A DNA stretch of 58,461 bases from Burkholderiales bacterium (GCA_016196925.1 JACPWS010000009.1:1-58461), one strand, 5' to 3'. Numbered from the stretch's first letter, positions 20,992-29,992 are shown. Notes: generated by a model not told the origin, from the letters alone. Made by a program: numbers and translations.

Positions 20992-22278
20992 CTAGGGCTT
21001 GGCCTGGTTGGTCTTCGCCGCATCGAAGAAATAGCTCATGCGTTTGCGCGGGCTCAGGTATTCATACACTTCCGGCGGCAGCTGGCTGACTTTCAGGCTG
21101 GCGCTGACTTCCAGTTCCGGTTCGACGCTGAGGTCGAGGATGATCGCTTCGTTTTTCGGCACGCTGGGGTCGTAGATCAGGATGGTGGGGCGCAGCGGCT
21201 TGCCGGAATTGATGGAGATCACCATGCCCAGCGTGTCGTCGGACAGCTTGACCAGCGTGCCGGGCGGATACACGCCCATGCAGCGTATGAAGATATTCAG
21301 CGGCGCCGGATCGAACAGTTTGCGCTGCTGCTTGAACATATACGACAGCGCCTCGTACGGACTGAGCGAATCGGCCGGATTCGGGCGGTTGCAATGGTTG
21401 TCGTAGGTATTGATGATGCAGACGATGCGCGAGAGCAGCGTGATCTTGTCCGCGCTCAGCTGATTCGGGTAGCCGCTGCCGTCGGCGTATTCATGGTGTT
21501 GCAGGACGATGTCGATGGCGGCCTTCGGCAAGCCGATTTTTGCGCCTATCGCCTGGCCGTACTGGCAATGCAATTGCAGCAAATTCTGTTCGGCGCGCGT
21601 CAGCGCGAAAGTCTTGTTGACGATGCGGTCCGGAATCTCGACCTTGCCGATGTCGTGGAACAGGCAGCCTATGCCGAGTGCCTTGATGTCTTCCGGCGGC
21701 AGCGCCATTTCCTTGGCCAGCATCATCGCCAGCACCGAGACGTTGAGCGAATGGTAATACGCATCTTCGCCGGCGATCTTGTCGTTCATCAGGTGGATCG
21801 CGATACTCTTGTCGGCCAGCAGCGAATCGAGCATTTGCTGCACCAGCTGGTCGGCATCCTTATAGGCTTCCTGCGGCCGGGCAAACAGGTTGCGCGAAAT
21901 ATTTTTCAGCGCGCCGGCCGCCTTCAGGAATTCCTTTTCGCATAGCGCGATGGCGGCGCGCTCGGCGACGATCTTTTCTATGCGCGCCTTTTTCGCATCG
22001 ATCATCGCGATTTCTTCGGCGCTCGGCGCGACCTCTTGCACTTCGGCCGCGACGGCCGGCTCGGGATTCGGCGGCAGCGGCCGGCAGCTGCATTTGGCCG
22101 GCTCTACCCGGATTTTCTTGATGCCGAGCTGTTTGATCGCGGCGATCTGTTCATTGCTTTTCAGCCGGAAGCTGTTGCGTGCAAACGAATGTTCCAGCCA
22201 GCCGACGTCCAGATGCACATACAGGCCTACGCATAATTGATCGACAGAGATGGTGACGGTGAGGGGGCGGGTAGACAT
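20992..22278 (-). CDS. HD-GYP domain protein, probable cyclic-di-GMP phosphodiesterase, with DUF3391-like N-terminus
   Basis: 428 aa. Predicted to hydrolyse cyclic-di-GMP. The N-terminal 60 residues (ISVDQLCVGLYVHLD, then KQLGIKKIRV) fit DUF3391, which precedes many HD-GYP domains. A coiled, charged linker follows. The metal ligands are complete: His176, HD at 208-209 in LFHDIGK, and HHEYADGSGYP at 261-271, so the enzyme should be active. No membrane segment or receiver domain. Lies downstream of the RND genes on the same strand but separated from them by 335 bases with a family C element. Confidence 0.92.
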   Translation of the reverse strand: MSTRPLTVTISVDQLCVGLYVHLDVGWLEHSFARNSFRLKSNEQIAAIKQLGIKKIRVEPAKCSCRPLPPNPEPAVAAEVQEVAPSAEEIAMIDAKKARIEKIVAERAAIALCEKEFLKAAGALKNISRNLFARPQEAYKDADQLVQQMLDSLLADKSIAIHLMNDKIAGEDAYYHSLNVSVLAMMLAKEMALPPEDIKALGIGCLFHDIGKVEIPDRIVNKTFALTRAEQNLLQLHCQYGQAIGAKIGLPKAAIDIVLQHHEYADGSGYPNQLSADKITLLSRIVCIINTYDNHCNRPNPADSLSPYEALSYMFKQQRKLFDPAPLNIFIRCMGVYPPGTLVKLSDDTLGMVISINSGKPLRPTILIYDPSVPKNEAIILDLSVEPELEVSASLKVSQLPPEVYEYLSPRKRMSYFFDAAKTNQAKP

Positions 22279-22431
22279 TTTCCAGGGCGGCGATGGTAGT
22301 AAGCCTATTTTAGCAGCCGGCCCGTGCTACGGGCTTGCGCGCGCGCATACGGCCGGTCGCCGGGGTGCGGGGCAGGGCTGGCGGGAGGCCGCCCGCCGGT
22401 TTCCCGCGCTCTCCGGTTTTCGCGTTTTTAT

Positions 22432-22506
22432 GGGGAGTATATTGCAAAAATGGCTTGTCGTCAGCGTACTTAAAAGGGGCTTTATATATACTGCCCCCTA
22501 GTATAT
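22432..22506. repeat. Dispersed element, family C copy 1
   Basis: Starts ggggagtatattgcaaaa and ends tatactgccccctagtata. The inner part (gcttgtcgtcagcgta, then gggctt) matches the element at 54280-54358. The right end is a near-palindrome of the form TACT-(G/C)5-AGTA, resembling operators of RcnR/CsoR-type metal sensors. It lies 154 bases upstream of the HD-GYP start, so it could be a regulatory site rather than a repeat; no promoter could be assigned. Confidence 0.55.
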
Positions 22507-22613
22507 TTAAGCTCGCAAAGCCGGCGGCGGACTGAAAAAAAGCCTGCACAGGGCAGGCTTGTCAAATCGGCCGGCGCGCCCGCTCGCAGGCTGCGCCGGC
22601 CCTGAGGTGAGTG

Positions 22614-25600
22614 TTACGAGCTGAGGCCGATATCTGCGCCCGGTTTGCGGCTGCGGCCGGCGACACTCGCCAGCAGTTTTTTCAAGCCGCGGTAAATCAG
22701 GCGCAGGAAAGTCAGCGTGCACAGCGCTTCCAGCATGGTCATGCAGAATCCCAGCAGCGCGTTGCGTCTTTGCATGCGCTCGCGCATCTTGGCCAGCATG
22801 CGGTCGCGCGCGATCTCTATGCTGTCGTAGAAGGTCGGCACCACCAGCAGGGTCAGGATGGTCGAGGTGATGGTGCCGCCTATGATGGCAATCGCCAGCG
22901 GCCGGTAAAATTCGCCGCCTTCGCCGAGCCCGAGCGCCACCGGCATCATGCCGGCGATCAGCGCGAAAGTCGTCATCAGGATAGGGCGCAGGCGCACGCG
23001 GCCGGCGTGCATCAGCGCCTCTTCGCGCTCGTAGCCTTCGGCTTCGCGCTTGCGCGCCGCATCCAGCAACAGGATCGCATTCTTCGCCACCAAGCCCATC
23101 AGCATGATGATGCCGATGAAGCTCATCAGGTTCAGCGTGCTGCCGGTGGCCAGCAAGGCCAGCACCACGCCTATCAGCGACAAGGGCAGCGACAGCATCA
23201 CGCCCAGCGGTGCGGTGAAGGAGCCGAACTGTATCACCAGGATCAGATACATCAGGCCGATGCCGGAAATCAGGGCGATCAGCATGGCGCCGAACACTTC
23301 TTCCTGATCCTGGCCGTTGCCGCCCAGCGACAAGCCGTAACCGGGCGGATAGTTGAAGGACTTGGCCAGCTTCATCGCGTCGGCTATCACTTCGCCGTTC
23401 GAGCGGCCCTGGGCATTGGCCGACACCGTGATGGTGCGTTTGCCATTCGCATGCTCGATGCCGGACGGGCCCTTGCCCATGCTGATAGTGGCGATCTGCT
23501 CCAGCGGCACCATCTGATTGGTGCCGGAAATCGCAATCGGCAGGCGCTCGATGTTTTCCTTGCTGACCCTGTCGTCCGGGTGCAGGCGCACCGCGACGTC
23601 GCGTGTTTCGCCGGTAGGATCGACCCAGTCGCCGACTTCGATGCCGGCAAACGCCACCCGCAGCGCCTGCGCCGCATCGCCGGAAGAAATCCCCATGGAA
23701 TTCGCCAGGCCGCGGTTCAGTTCTATCTTCAGCTCTTTCTTAGGGTCTTGCTCGGACAGGCCGATATCGACCGCACCGGGCACCATGCGCAATTTATCCA
23801 TGTAGGCTGCGGTGATTTCCAGCAGCTTGCGCGAATCGGGGCCGGTGAATTCTATCTGCACCGGTTTGCGCGCGCCGTTGTTCAGGTCGTCCAGCACGGT
23901 GTATTCGGCGCCGACCAGGGCGCGCACTTTTTCGCGCAACTCGACCGCAATTTCCTTGGCGCTGCGTTTGCGTTCGGTGCGCTTGCCGATATCGACATAG
24001 ATGCGGCCGCCGGCCGGCGTGATATTGCTATTGGTGTCCTTGGTTTCCGGAATGCCGCGCGCAATCGCCGCCGCTCTTTCCATCTTCAGGCGCGCATATT
24101 CCAGCGAAGAAGAAGCCGGGGTGCGCACTTCTATCATCAGGTTGCCGGAATCGGCGGTCGGCAAGAAGCTGGTGCCACCCCATTTGACTTGCAAGCCCAG
24201 CGCCGCGATCAGGCTGAACAGCGCGATCGCGCCCATCCAGCGCCGGTGATGCAAGGCCCAGGCGATCACCTTGCCGTAGCGGTCGGCCTGATGATCGAAC
24301 CAGTCGTTGAAGCGCGCCAGCACTTTGCTGATGCCCTGCTTAGGCGCGCTGTGATGGTCGGCCGGGTCGCCCCAGTAGGCCGACAACATAGGATCGAGCG
24401 TGAACGAGATGCCCAGGCTGACCAGCACCGAGCAAGTCACGGTCAGCGCGAACGGTCGGAACCATTCACCCGGCATGCCCGGCATGAAGGCGACCGGGAT
24501 GAACACCGCGATAATCGAGAAAGTGGTGGCGGCCACCGCCAGGCCGATCTCGGCCGTGCCTTCCAGCGCCGCCCGGCGCCGGTCCGCGCCGCGCTGCATG
24601 TGGCGCACGATGTTTTCGCGCACCACGATGGCGTCGTCGATCAGCACACCGATCGCCAGCGACAGGCCGAGCAGGGTCATGAAGTTCAGCGTGAAGCCGC
24701 ACAGCCAGACCGCGATGAAAGCCGCGATCACCGAGGTCGGCAGGCTCAGCGCGGTAATCAAAGTCGAGCGCCAGGAATTCAAAAACGCGTACACCACGAA
24801 GATCGTCAGCACCGCGCCGAACATCAGCGACTCGATCACATTGTTCAGGCTGCGCTGCGCATCTTTGCCGCCGTCGCGCGTGACTTCCAGCTTGGTGCCG
24901 GGCTGGGTTTTTTCCAGGTCTTTATTGATTTCTTCCACCACCTTGCGCACCGCCTTGGCCACGCTGACTGTGCTGGCGTCGCGCGAACGGGTCACCTGTA
25001 TCCCGACGTTAGGCTTGCCGCTGCGTATGCTGAGGCCGTTCACATCGGCGAAGCCGTCTTCGATGCTGGCGACTTGCGCCAGCCGCACGATCTGCTCGCC
25101 GCTGCGCTTGACCACGATGTTCTGGAATTCTTCCGGCGTCTCTATGCGGCCGACCAGGCGTATGCTTTCTTCATCGAGCTTGCCGCGTATCTTGCCGACC
25201 GGCGCATTGGTGTTCTGGTTGCGCAAGGCGTTCACCACTTCGCCGACCGAGACATTGTATTCGCGCAGTTTTTCGGCGCGCAGCAGCACCGACAGTTCAC
25301 GCTTGAGCGAACCGTTTACGATGACGTTGGCGACGCCGGGCACGCCGCGCAGCTTGTCGGCCAGCGTGTCTTCCGCCAGCCGCGAGATTTTGGCGTGGCT
25401 TTGCTTGCTGGACGACAAGGCCATGTTCAGGATGGGCTGGCTGGCCGGATCCCAGCGCTGGATGACGGGCTCGCGCATCTCGCTCGGCAATTTGTAGCGC
25501 ACGCTGGAAATCACGTTCCTGACCTCGTCGGTCGCCTCCACCATGTTTTTCTTGAAGTTAAACATGATGTCGAAACGGCCGTTGCCTTCGGCCGAGGTCG

Positions 25601-25844
25601 AGTACAACTCGCTCACGCCGGACACGCTTTGCAGCGATTTTTCCAGACGGTTGATGATCTCGCGCTCCACCGTATCGGGCGAAGCGCCCGGGTAAGCGAT
25701 CACTACCGACAGGCCGGGCACTTCCACATCGGGGTTTTGATTGACGCGCAGTTTGCTCAGCGCCAGCAAGCCCAGCGCCATCAGGGCGACGATCAGGACG
25801 ATGGTGGCGGTGGGCCGCTTGATACTGAAGTCGGATAAGAACAT
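22614..25844 (-). CDS. RND-type multidrug efflux permease (HAE1/AcrB-like)
   Basis: 1076 aa. Inner-membrane proton antiporter that pumps hydrophobic compounds through a tripartite channel. Seen: the N-terminal FSIKRPTATIVLIVALMALG first segment, two large periplasmic loops, the proton-relay pair in GVLIDDAIVVREN (about residues 398-410), and a second helix bundle with GLVAKNAILLLDAARKR. A short extension after the last helix (ALCTLTFLRLIYRGLKK) may form an extra amphipathic segment. One base separates it from the adaptor gene. No outer-membrane channel gene follows, so it presumably uses a TolC encoded elsewhere. Confidence 0.93.
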   Translation of the reverse strand: MFLSDFSIKRPTATIVLIVALMALGLLALSKLRVNQNPDVEVPGLSVVIAYPGASPDTVEREIINRLEKSLQSVSGVSELYSTSAEGNGRFDIMFNFKKNMVEATDEVRNVISSVRYKLPSEMREPVIQRWDPASQPILNMALSSSKQSHAKISRLAEDTLADKLRGVPGVANVIVNGSLKRELSVLLRAEKLREYNVSVGEVVNALRNQNTNAPVGKIRGKLDEESIRLVGRIETPEEFQNIVVKRSGEQIVRLAQVASIEDGFADVNGLSIRSGKPNVGIQVTRSRDASTVSVAKAVRKVVEEINKDLEKTQPGTKLEVTRDGGKDAQRSLNNVIESLMFGAVLTIFVVYAFLNSWRSTLITALSLPTSVIAAFIAVWLCGFTLNFMTLLGLSLAIGVLIDDAIVVRENIVRHMQRGADRRRAALEGTAEIGLAVAATTFSIIAVFIPVAFMPGMPGEWFRPFALTVTCSVLVSLGISFTLDPMLSAYWGDPADHHSAPKQGISKVLARFNDWFDHQADRYGKVIAWALHHRRWMGAIALFSLIAALGLQVKWGGTSFLPTADSGNLMIEVRTPASSSLEYARLKMERAAAIARGIPETKDTNSNITPAGGRIYVDIGKRTERKRSAKEIAVELREKVRALVGAEYTVLDDLNNGARKPVQIEFTGPDSRKLLEITAAYMDKLRMVPGAVDIGLSEQDPKKELKIELNRGLANSMGISSGDAAQALRVAFAGIEVGDWVDPTGETRDVAVRLHPDDRVSKENIERLPIAISGTNQMVPLEQIATISMGKGPSGIEHANGKRTITVSANAQGRSNGEVIADAMKLAKSFNYPPGYGLSLGGNGQDQEEVFGAMLIALISGIGLMYLILVIQFGSFTAPLGVMLSLPLSLIGVVLALLATGSTLNLMSFIGIIMLMGLVAKNAILLLDAARKREAEGYEREEALMHAGRVRLRPILMTTFALIAGMMPVALGLGEGGEFYRPLAIAIIGGTITSTILTLLVVPTFYDSIEIARDRMLAKMRERMQRRNALLGFCMTMLEALCTLTFLRLIYRGLKKLLASVAGRSRKPGADIGLSS

Positions 25845-25845
25845 A

Positions 25846-27030
25846 TTATTTTCCTTGCGCCTGGGTGGCGGCGGCGATGGTCAGTTTGGCGGCGGCCAGC
25901 TCTATGCTTTGCCCGTCTTTAAAGCCGGAGCTAGGGCTGCGCAGCACGGTGTCGCCGGCGGCCAGGCCGCTGCGCACTTCGACATTGCCGGTGCGCTGGT
26001 CGCGCTTGCCTATCTGCAGGTCGACCTGCTTCAGGGTCTTGCCTTGCACGCGCCAGGCATAGGATTTGTCGCCGGCTTTCACCACGGCGGCTTCCGGCAA
26101 CATCAGCGCGTCCACGGTCGATGCTTCGATATTGCCTTCGGCGTACAGGCCGGCCACGCGCGGCTGGGCGCTGTCGCCGATGCCGACCAGCACTTCCACC
26201 TGGCGCGTGACGTCATTCGCGGCCGGATCGACGCGCGTCACCTTGCCGTGGAATTCCTGGCCGGCGTAACCATTGACGCGGAAGTTCACCGTCTGGCCGA
26301 CCTTCACCATGGCGATCTTGTCGGCCGAGACGCGGCCGGCAAAACGCATGCTGCCGGGGTCTATGACTTTCACCAATTCCTTGCCGGCGGCGGCGGTGTC
26401 GCCGGCCGAGACCTTGCGCTCGCTGACCACGCCGTCAAACGGCGCGCGCACCACGGTGCGCTGCAATTGCTGGCGCGCCACCACCGCGCGCGCCCTGGAG
26501 GCCGACAGCTCGCTCTGGGCGCTGTTGCGGCGCACCTCGGCGTCGTCCAGCGCCTGCAGCGAAGCCATGCCGGAGGCGCGCAGCGTTTTCAAACGCTGCC
26601 AGGCGCGTTCGGCCTGATCCAGCGCCAGCGCCGCGCTGCGCGCATTGTCTTCGGCCGAATTCAGGTTGTCGCGGATAGAAGTTTCATCGAGTTTCACCAG
26701 CACATCGCCGCGCTTGACCGCATCGCCGTTTTCTTTCAAGACTTGCAGCACCAGCGCCGAGACTTCGGCGCGCAGGTCGGCCTTGCGTTCCGGCTGTATC
26801 GAGCCGGTCACTACCGGGCCGGACGCCAGCGCATTGCTTTGCACGGTCAGGATGTCTTCCGGCGCGATGACCAGTTTGGCGGGCGCCGGCTCTGCCTTCT
26901 TGTCGCCGGCACCGGCCTTGTCCTTGGCTGCGCTGGCGGAGGCGCTGGCGCTGGTGGTTTCAGTATGACCCTGGCTGCAGCCGGCCAGAGCGGAGGCGAC
27001 GGCGAGTACGAGTAGCGTTTTAGTTAGCAT
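25846..27030 (-). CDS. RND efflux periplasmic adaptor (membrane fusion protein)
   Basis: 394 aa lipoprotein with lipobox SALAGC (Cys18). It bridges the permease and an outer-membrane channel. An Ala/Ser/Lys-rich tether (residues 19-50) is followed by the split lipoyl halves (RKADLRAEVSALVLQV, then VRAPFDGVVSERKVSAG) around an alpha hairpin with Gln/Ala/Arg-rich heptads, then beta-barrel regions (GKVTRVDPAANDVTRQVEV). First gene of the two-gene pump operon; 335 bases lie upstream without a recognisable regulator gene. Confidence 0.92.
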   Translation of the reverse strand: MLTKTLLVLAVASALAGCSQGHTETTSASASASAAKDKAGAGDKKAEPAPAKLVIAPEDILTVQSNALASGPVVTGSIQPERKADLRAEVSALVLQVLKENGDAVKRGDVLVKLDETSIRDNLNSAEDNARSAALALDQAERAWQRLKTLRASGMASLQALDDAEVRRNSAQSELSASRARAVVARQQLQRTVVRAPFDGVVSERKVSAGDTAAAGKELVKVIDPGSMRFAGRVSADKIAMVKVGQTVNFRVNGYAGQEFHGKVTRVDPAANDVTRQVEVLVGIGDSAQPRVAGLYAEGNIEASTVDALMLPEAAVVKAGDKSYAWRVQGKTLKQVDLQIGKRDQRTGNVEVRSGLAAGDTVLRSPSSGFKDGQSIELAAAKLTIAAATQAQGK

Positions 27031-27365
27031 GATGGATCCCTGGGGAGTGGGTAAGGGGGTTTTACAGATGCTGCAGTATCCTGGCCGGCAGCGGGCTTTT
27101 CAAGCGCCGGAGTTTCGAGCTGCGGATTTGTAGGGATGAACTGCGGTTTTGGCAGCGTGAAATGCAAATGGTTCCGCCGCCGGCGCAGATTTGGGCGGCA
27201 ATTGGCTGGCGACGCCCGCGGCAGGGGCGCGGGGCTGTGTCATGAAGCAAGATGTGAAGCGGCAAGAATTGCCTGCCGCAAAGTTTCGAATCGCGCCGTA
27301 GTGAAAGGCTTTGCGTCAGCCAAAAAAATGGGAGCGCCTGGCTCCCATTTTTGTCTGACAATTCC
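27031..27365. other. Intergenic region upstream of the RND operon
   Basis: About 335 bases containing the pump promoter (minus strand, not located) and, at its far end, the terminator of the next gene at 27322-27354. No gene or repeat was recognised in the rest. Confidence 0.4.
27322..27354. terminator. Terminator of the WXXGXW-repeat lipoprotein gene
   Basis: caaaaaaatgggagc pairs with gctcccatttttg around gcctg. It sits 12 bases beyond the stop of the minus-strand gene ending at 27366 and can act in both directions. Confidence 0.8.
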
Positions 27366-27701
27366 TCAGCGGCGCCAGTGCCCTTCACGGAAGTGCCAGG
27401 AGGGACCGACTTGTTCCCAGCGATGCGGTACCCACACGTGTCCGGGGCGTGGCGCTTCCCAGTGGCCGGGGCGCCAGGTATGGCGCCCGCCTTCCCAGAA
27501 CCAGGCGCCGCCTAGCCAGACATTGCCGGCGTACGGCGCTACGCCTATCACTTCGACATAGGGAGGCGGCGGCGCCACTTGCACCACGACTTCGTTATAG
27601 CGATACGGCTGGTAGTAGGCCGGGCGCGGCGCCACCACGGTGCAGGCGCTCATGCCGGCGGCCAGTGCGAGGCCGGCAGTTGCCAATGCTAAATGTTTCA
27701 T
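27366..27701 (-). CDS. Small YXWGXW/WXXGXW-repeat lipoprotein
   Basis: 111 aa. The start at 27701 has a ggaggagaa site; an upstream in-frame ATG lacks one. A lipoprotein signal ends GMSAC (cysteine near residue 20), a Pro/Tyr-rich spacer follows, then aromatic repeats: GGAWFWEGGRHTWRPGHW, APRPGHVWVPHRW and SWHFREGHWRR. Short Trp-Gly-Trp repeat lipoproteins like this are common in Burkholderiales; function unknown, envelope-located. Confidence 0.85.
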   Translation of the reverse strand: MKHLALATAGLALAAGMSACTVVAPRPAYYQPYRYNEVVVQVAPPPPYVEVIGVAPYAGNVWLGGAWFWEGGRHTWRPGHWEAPRPGHVWVPHRWEQVGPSWHFREGHWRR

Positions 27702-27807
27702 CTTGTTCTCCTCCATGGATAAGCGCAGCGCGGGAGCGCGCCTTAAGCTCGCAACGCCGCTACCCGTTGCCGGGTTGACAGGATACTTGTAAGCGTTTGC
27801 AAGGGCG

Positions 27808-28056
27808 CTAATCGCGGTAAAAAACCATCAGGACGCATAAGGCCGCGCCGGCCAGATACAAGAGCCGCGTATCGCTGCCTATCAGATAGGGGTAAAACAT
27901 CAGGGCCACGCCCAGCCATTTGGTCCGGGCGCGCGCTGTCTTCTTGCCATAGCGATAGGCCGCAAAGCCGACGATGCCGAATAAGATCGCGCCGAAGATG
28001 TATGCCGGCGTCGGCATCAGCGCACGCAAAACCGATTGCAATTGTTGTTCGTCCAT
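27808..28056 (-). CDS. Small inner-membrane protein of unknown function
   Basis: 82 aa with two or three predicted membrane segments: YIFGAILFGIVGFAAYRYG (about 19-37), WLGVALMFYPYLIG (about 47-60) and LLYLAGAALCVLMVFY (about 65-80), with a basic loop KKTARARTK between the first two. Lies 36 bases downstream of the MAPEG gene on the same strand, so the two may be co-transcribed. Confidence 0.7.
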   Translation of the reverse strand: MDEQQLQSVLRALMPTPAYIFGAILFGIVGFAAYRYGKKTARARTKWLGVALMFYPYLIGSDTRLLYLAGAALCVLMVFYRD

Positions 28057-28092
28057 GTGTCAGCCCCCGCTAGGCGAGATTGAAATTTCAGC

Positions 28093-28485
28093 TCAGGCCA
28101 TCACGAAGATGGCAAGGTTGGCCGCCAGCGCTGCTGTCCAGATCAAGGTGCGCAGCGTACCCAGGTTCATCAGGTAAACGGCCGCATACAGCACGCGCAG
28201 CGCAATGAAGACCAGCGCCAGGGTATCGATGCGTCCCTGATCCGCATGCGCCTGCTGCGCCAGCAGTACCGCCGCGATAAACAAGGGCAAGGCTTCGAAA
28301 CCATTTTGTTGCGCGGCATTCGCGCGCTGCTGCCAGCCGCTCAGACGCAGCGCCCACGCGCGCGGATGCTGGTTGTCGTACCTGCCGGCGTTGCGCGCTA
28401 ATTTAGACGAATGGATTTTCGCCAGACCTATCGTCATGGCCGGCAACACGCACGCCGCCAATACACACCAGTTTGCTACCGTCAT
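28093..28485 (-). CDS. MAPEG-family membrane protein
   Basis: 130 aa with four membrane segments. The QQRANAAQQNGFEALPLFIA block in the first loop, followed by LALVFIALRVLYAAVYL, is typical of the bacterial branch of the MAPEG (eicosanoid and glutathione metabolism) superfamily; the Asn-rich QQNGFEALP motif is diagnostic. Substrate unknown. No ribosome binding site decides the start, but the first helix begins right after it. Confidence 0.85.
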   Translation of the reverse strand: MTVANWCVLAACVLPAMTIGLAKIHSSKLARNAGRYDNQHPRAWALRLSGWQQRANAAQQNGFEALPLFIAAVLLAQQAHADQGRIDTLALVFIALRVLYAAVYLMNLGTLRTLIWTAALAANLAIFVMA

Positions 28486-28644
28486 CCTGCTCTCCGTGAT
28501 CTGGATAAATAAGTTTGTGAAATGGTTTTTTCTTTGCCGCCGTCATACTAAGTCAAATCGGAGCGATTGACACATTTAGTGTGCCGGCGCCGGCCGCGTA
28601 AAAATATCGATTTAATTCCACGTAACAATTCGCAACACCTTGCC

Positions 28645-28728
28645 TGTCAACAAAAATCCGGCGGGCCGCGTTCTTGGCATACGTAGATCATCTACGCAAA
28701 GTAAATCAACCACAGAACAGGATTAAAC
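28645..28728 (+). promoter_or_regulatory. Duplicated leader of the first Ala-rich exported protein gene
   Basis: Shares tgtcaacaaaaatcc, gcgttcttggc and tacgtaga with 29412-29495, the leader of the downstream paralogue. A palindrome cgtagatcatctacg (28682-28696) can form a hairpin; its counterpart is cgtagactgactacg (29449-29463). It could be an operator or a 5' mRNA hairpin. A gaacagga site precedes the ATG. Confidence 0.55.
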
Positions 28729-29040
28729 ATGAACAAGCTGATCGCCACCCTCGTTGCTGCTACCTTCGCCATGGGTACAGCGTTCGCACAAACAACTCCA
28801 GCCCAGCCGGCAGCGCCAGCGACCCCGGTCGCCGCGACCGCAGCAGCGGCCGCCAGTGCTGCAAAAGCTTCCGCCGCCACTCCTGCAGTCGCGGCCACGC
28901 CAGCCGCAGAAGCCAAAACTGCCACACCGGCCGCTGATACTAAAACCGCGACCGGCGAGAAAAAAGCCAAGCGTGCGAAACATGCGAAGGCAAAAAAAAC
29001 AGTGAAGGCCGAAGAAGTCAAAGCGACTCCGGCAAAGTAA
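28729..29040 (+). CDS. Ala-rich exported low-complexity protein, paralogue 1
   Basis: 103 aa. A signal peptide (MNKLIATLVAATFAMGTAFA) ends before QTT. The mature protein is nearly all Ala, Thr, Pro, Val and Lys, ending in a basic KKAKRAKHAKAKKTVKAEE region. No domain or cysteine. Base-rich Ala/Lys exported proteins of this kind resemble acid-shock (Asr-like) proteins in composition only. Followed by its own terminator; paralogous to 29496-29918. Confidence 0.8.
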   Translation: MNKLIATLVAATFAMGTAFAQTTPAQPAAPATPVAATAAAAASAAKASAATPAVAATPAAEAKTATPAADTKTATGEKKAKRAKHAKAKKTVKAEEVKATPAK

Positions 29041-29080
29041 TGTGGTGATGCCGCTGCCTCTATCGTGAGGCAGCCGGCAA

Positions 29081-29120
29081 AAACCCGGCGCAGATCGAGA
29101 TGATCTGCGCCGGTTTTTTT
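29081..29120 (+). terminator. Terminator of Ala-rich paralogue 1
   Basis: aaacccggcgcagatc pairs with gatctgcgccggttt around a 5-base loop and runs into nine Ts. A smaller hairpin (gctgcctc against gaggcagc) lies just before it. Confidence 0.88.
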
Positions 29121-29411
29121 TTGCCGGCGTAGCGCGCAGATCGTCCAACAAAAGCACTACTCTGCGCAAATGATCGCGCAAAAATTTGCGACGAATTATT
29201 TGAAAAAAAGTCGTGACGCTGCTTAAAAAAAACTCCGGAAAAAATCGAACATGCCGCTCACCTTGTCTGTCATGCGCTGCCAGCAAAGCCGCATGAACAC
29301 GCGGTCTGCGCGATCTTAAGTATTTTCTTGAGGAAGAAAAATTTCTGTGAACAGCACGGCAAATATAAAAATAGAGTGCATCCACCAAATACCGATCAAT
29401 CGCAAAAATCG

Positions 29412-29495
29412 TGTCAACACAAAGTCTGCGGCTCGCGTTCTTGGCTTACGTAGACTGACTACGCAACCCAAGCAAACTCAAGAACAGGACTCATT
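29412..29495 (+). promoter_or_regulatory. Duplicated leader of the second Ala-rich exported protein gene
   Basis: Same arrangement as 28645-28728: tgtcaacacaaagtc, gcgttcttggcttacgtaga, then a shorter hairpin cgtag-actga-ctacg at 29449-29463, and a gaacagga site. The conserved blocks imply a common promoter or regulator for the two paralogues. Confidence 0.55.
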
Positions 29496-29918
29496 ATGAA
29501 CAAGCTCATCGCCACCGTTATTGCTGCTACTTTCACTATGGGTACAGCCTTCGCACAAACCGCCGCCAGCACTCCTGCACCTGCCAAAGCAGCCGCTTCC
29601 GCCAGCGCCGCAGCGAGCTCTTCCGCCAGTGCAGCCGCCAGCAAGGCAGCGCCGGCCGCCAGCGCAGTAAAATCCGCATCGGCAGCTACAGCATCCGCCA
29701 GCATGGCTTCCGCACCGGCGGCATCGGCCCACGCTGCTACGCCAGCCACGCCGGCCGCTTCCGCTAAAGCTGCGGCATCCGGTACCGAGAAAAAAGCGCA
29801 CGCCGCTAAGCCAGCGAAACACGATGCCAGTGCAAAGACTGAGGCAAAAGCGGAAGTGAAAACAGAGGTAAAAGCAGAGGTAAAAGCAGAGGCCGGCAAA
29901 GCAGCATCGGCAAAATAA
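29496..29918 (+). CDS. Ala-rich exported low-complexity protein, paralogue 2
   Basis: 140 aa. Signal peptide MNKLIATVIAATFTMGTAFA is nearly identical to that of paralogue 1. The mature region is Ala/Ser/Lys-rich and ends in a run of related KTEAKAEVKTEVKAEVKAE units (an EVKAE-type repeat encoded by the repeated unit gtaaaagcagag). No domain is recognised. The terminator resembles that of paralogue 1, so the duplication covered promoter, gene and terminator before diverging. Confidence 0.8.
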   Translation: MNKLIATVIAATFTMGTAFAQTAASTPAPAKAAASASAAASSSASAAASKAAPAASAVKSASAATASASMASAPAASAHAATPATPAASAKAAASGTEKKAHAAKPAKHDASAKTEAKAEVKTEVKAEVKAEAGKAASAK

Positions 29919-29950
29919 TTTGACAGAAATCCCGTCCTTTGCGGACGCTG

Positions 29951-29992
29951 AAAAATCCGGTGCAGATCGCAATGGTCTGCACCGGATTTTCA
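29951..29992 (+). terminator. Terminator of Ala-rich paralogue 2
   Basis: aaaaatccggtgcaga pairs with tctgcaccggatttt around a 9-base loop, 32 bases after the stop. The stem core ccgg(c/t)gcaga is shared with the terminator of paralogue 1. Confidence 0.85.

Noticed and set aside
22611..25838. A 1075 aa open frame opposite the RND permease, and other long antisense frames (10220-12958 minus, 18480-21023 minus, 269-1930 minus)
   Set aside because: These are shadows of GC-biased coding on the other strand: low-complexity His/Arg/Gln-rich translations, with recognised domains only on the opposite strand.
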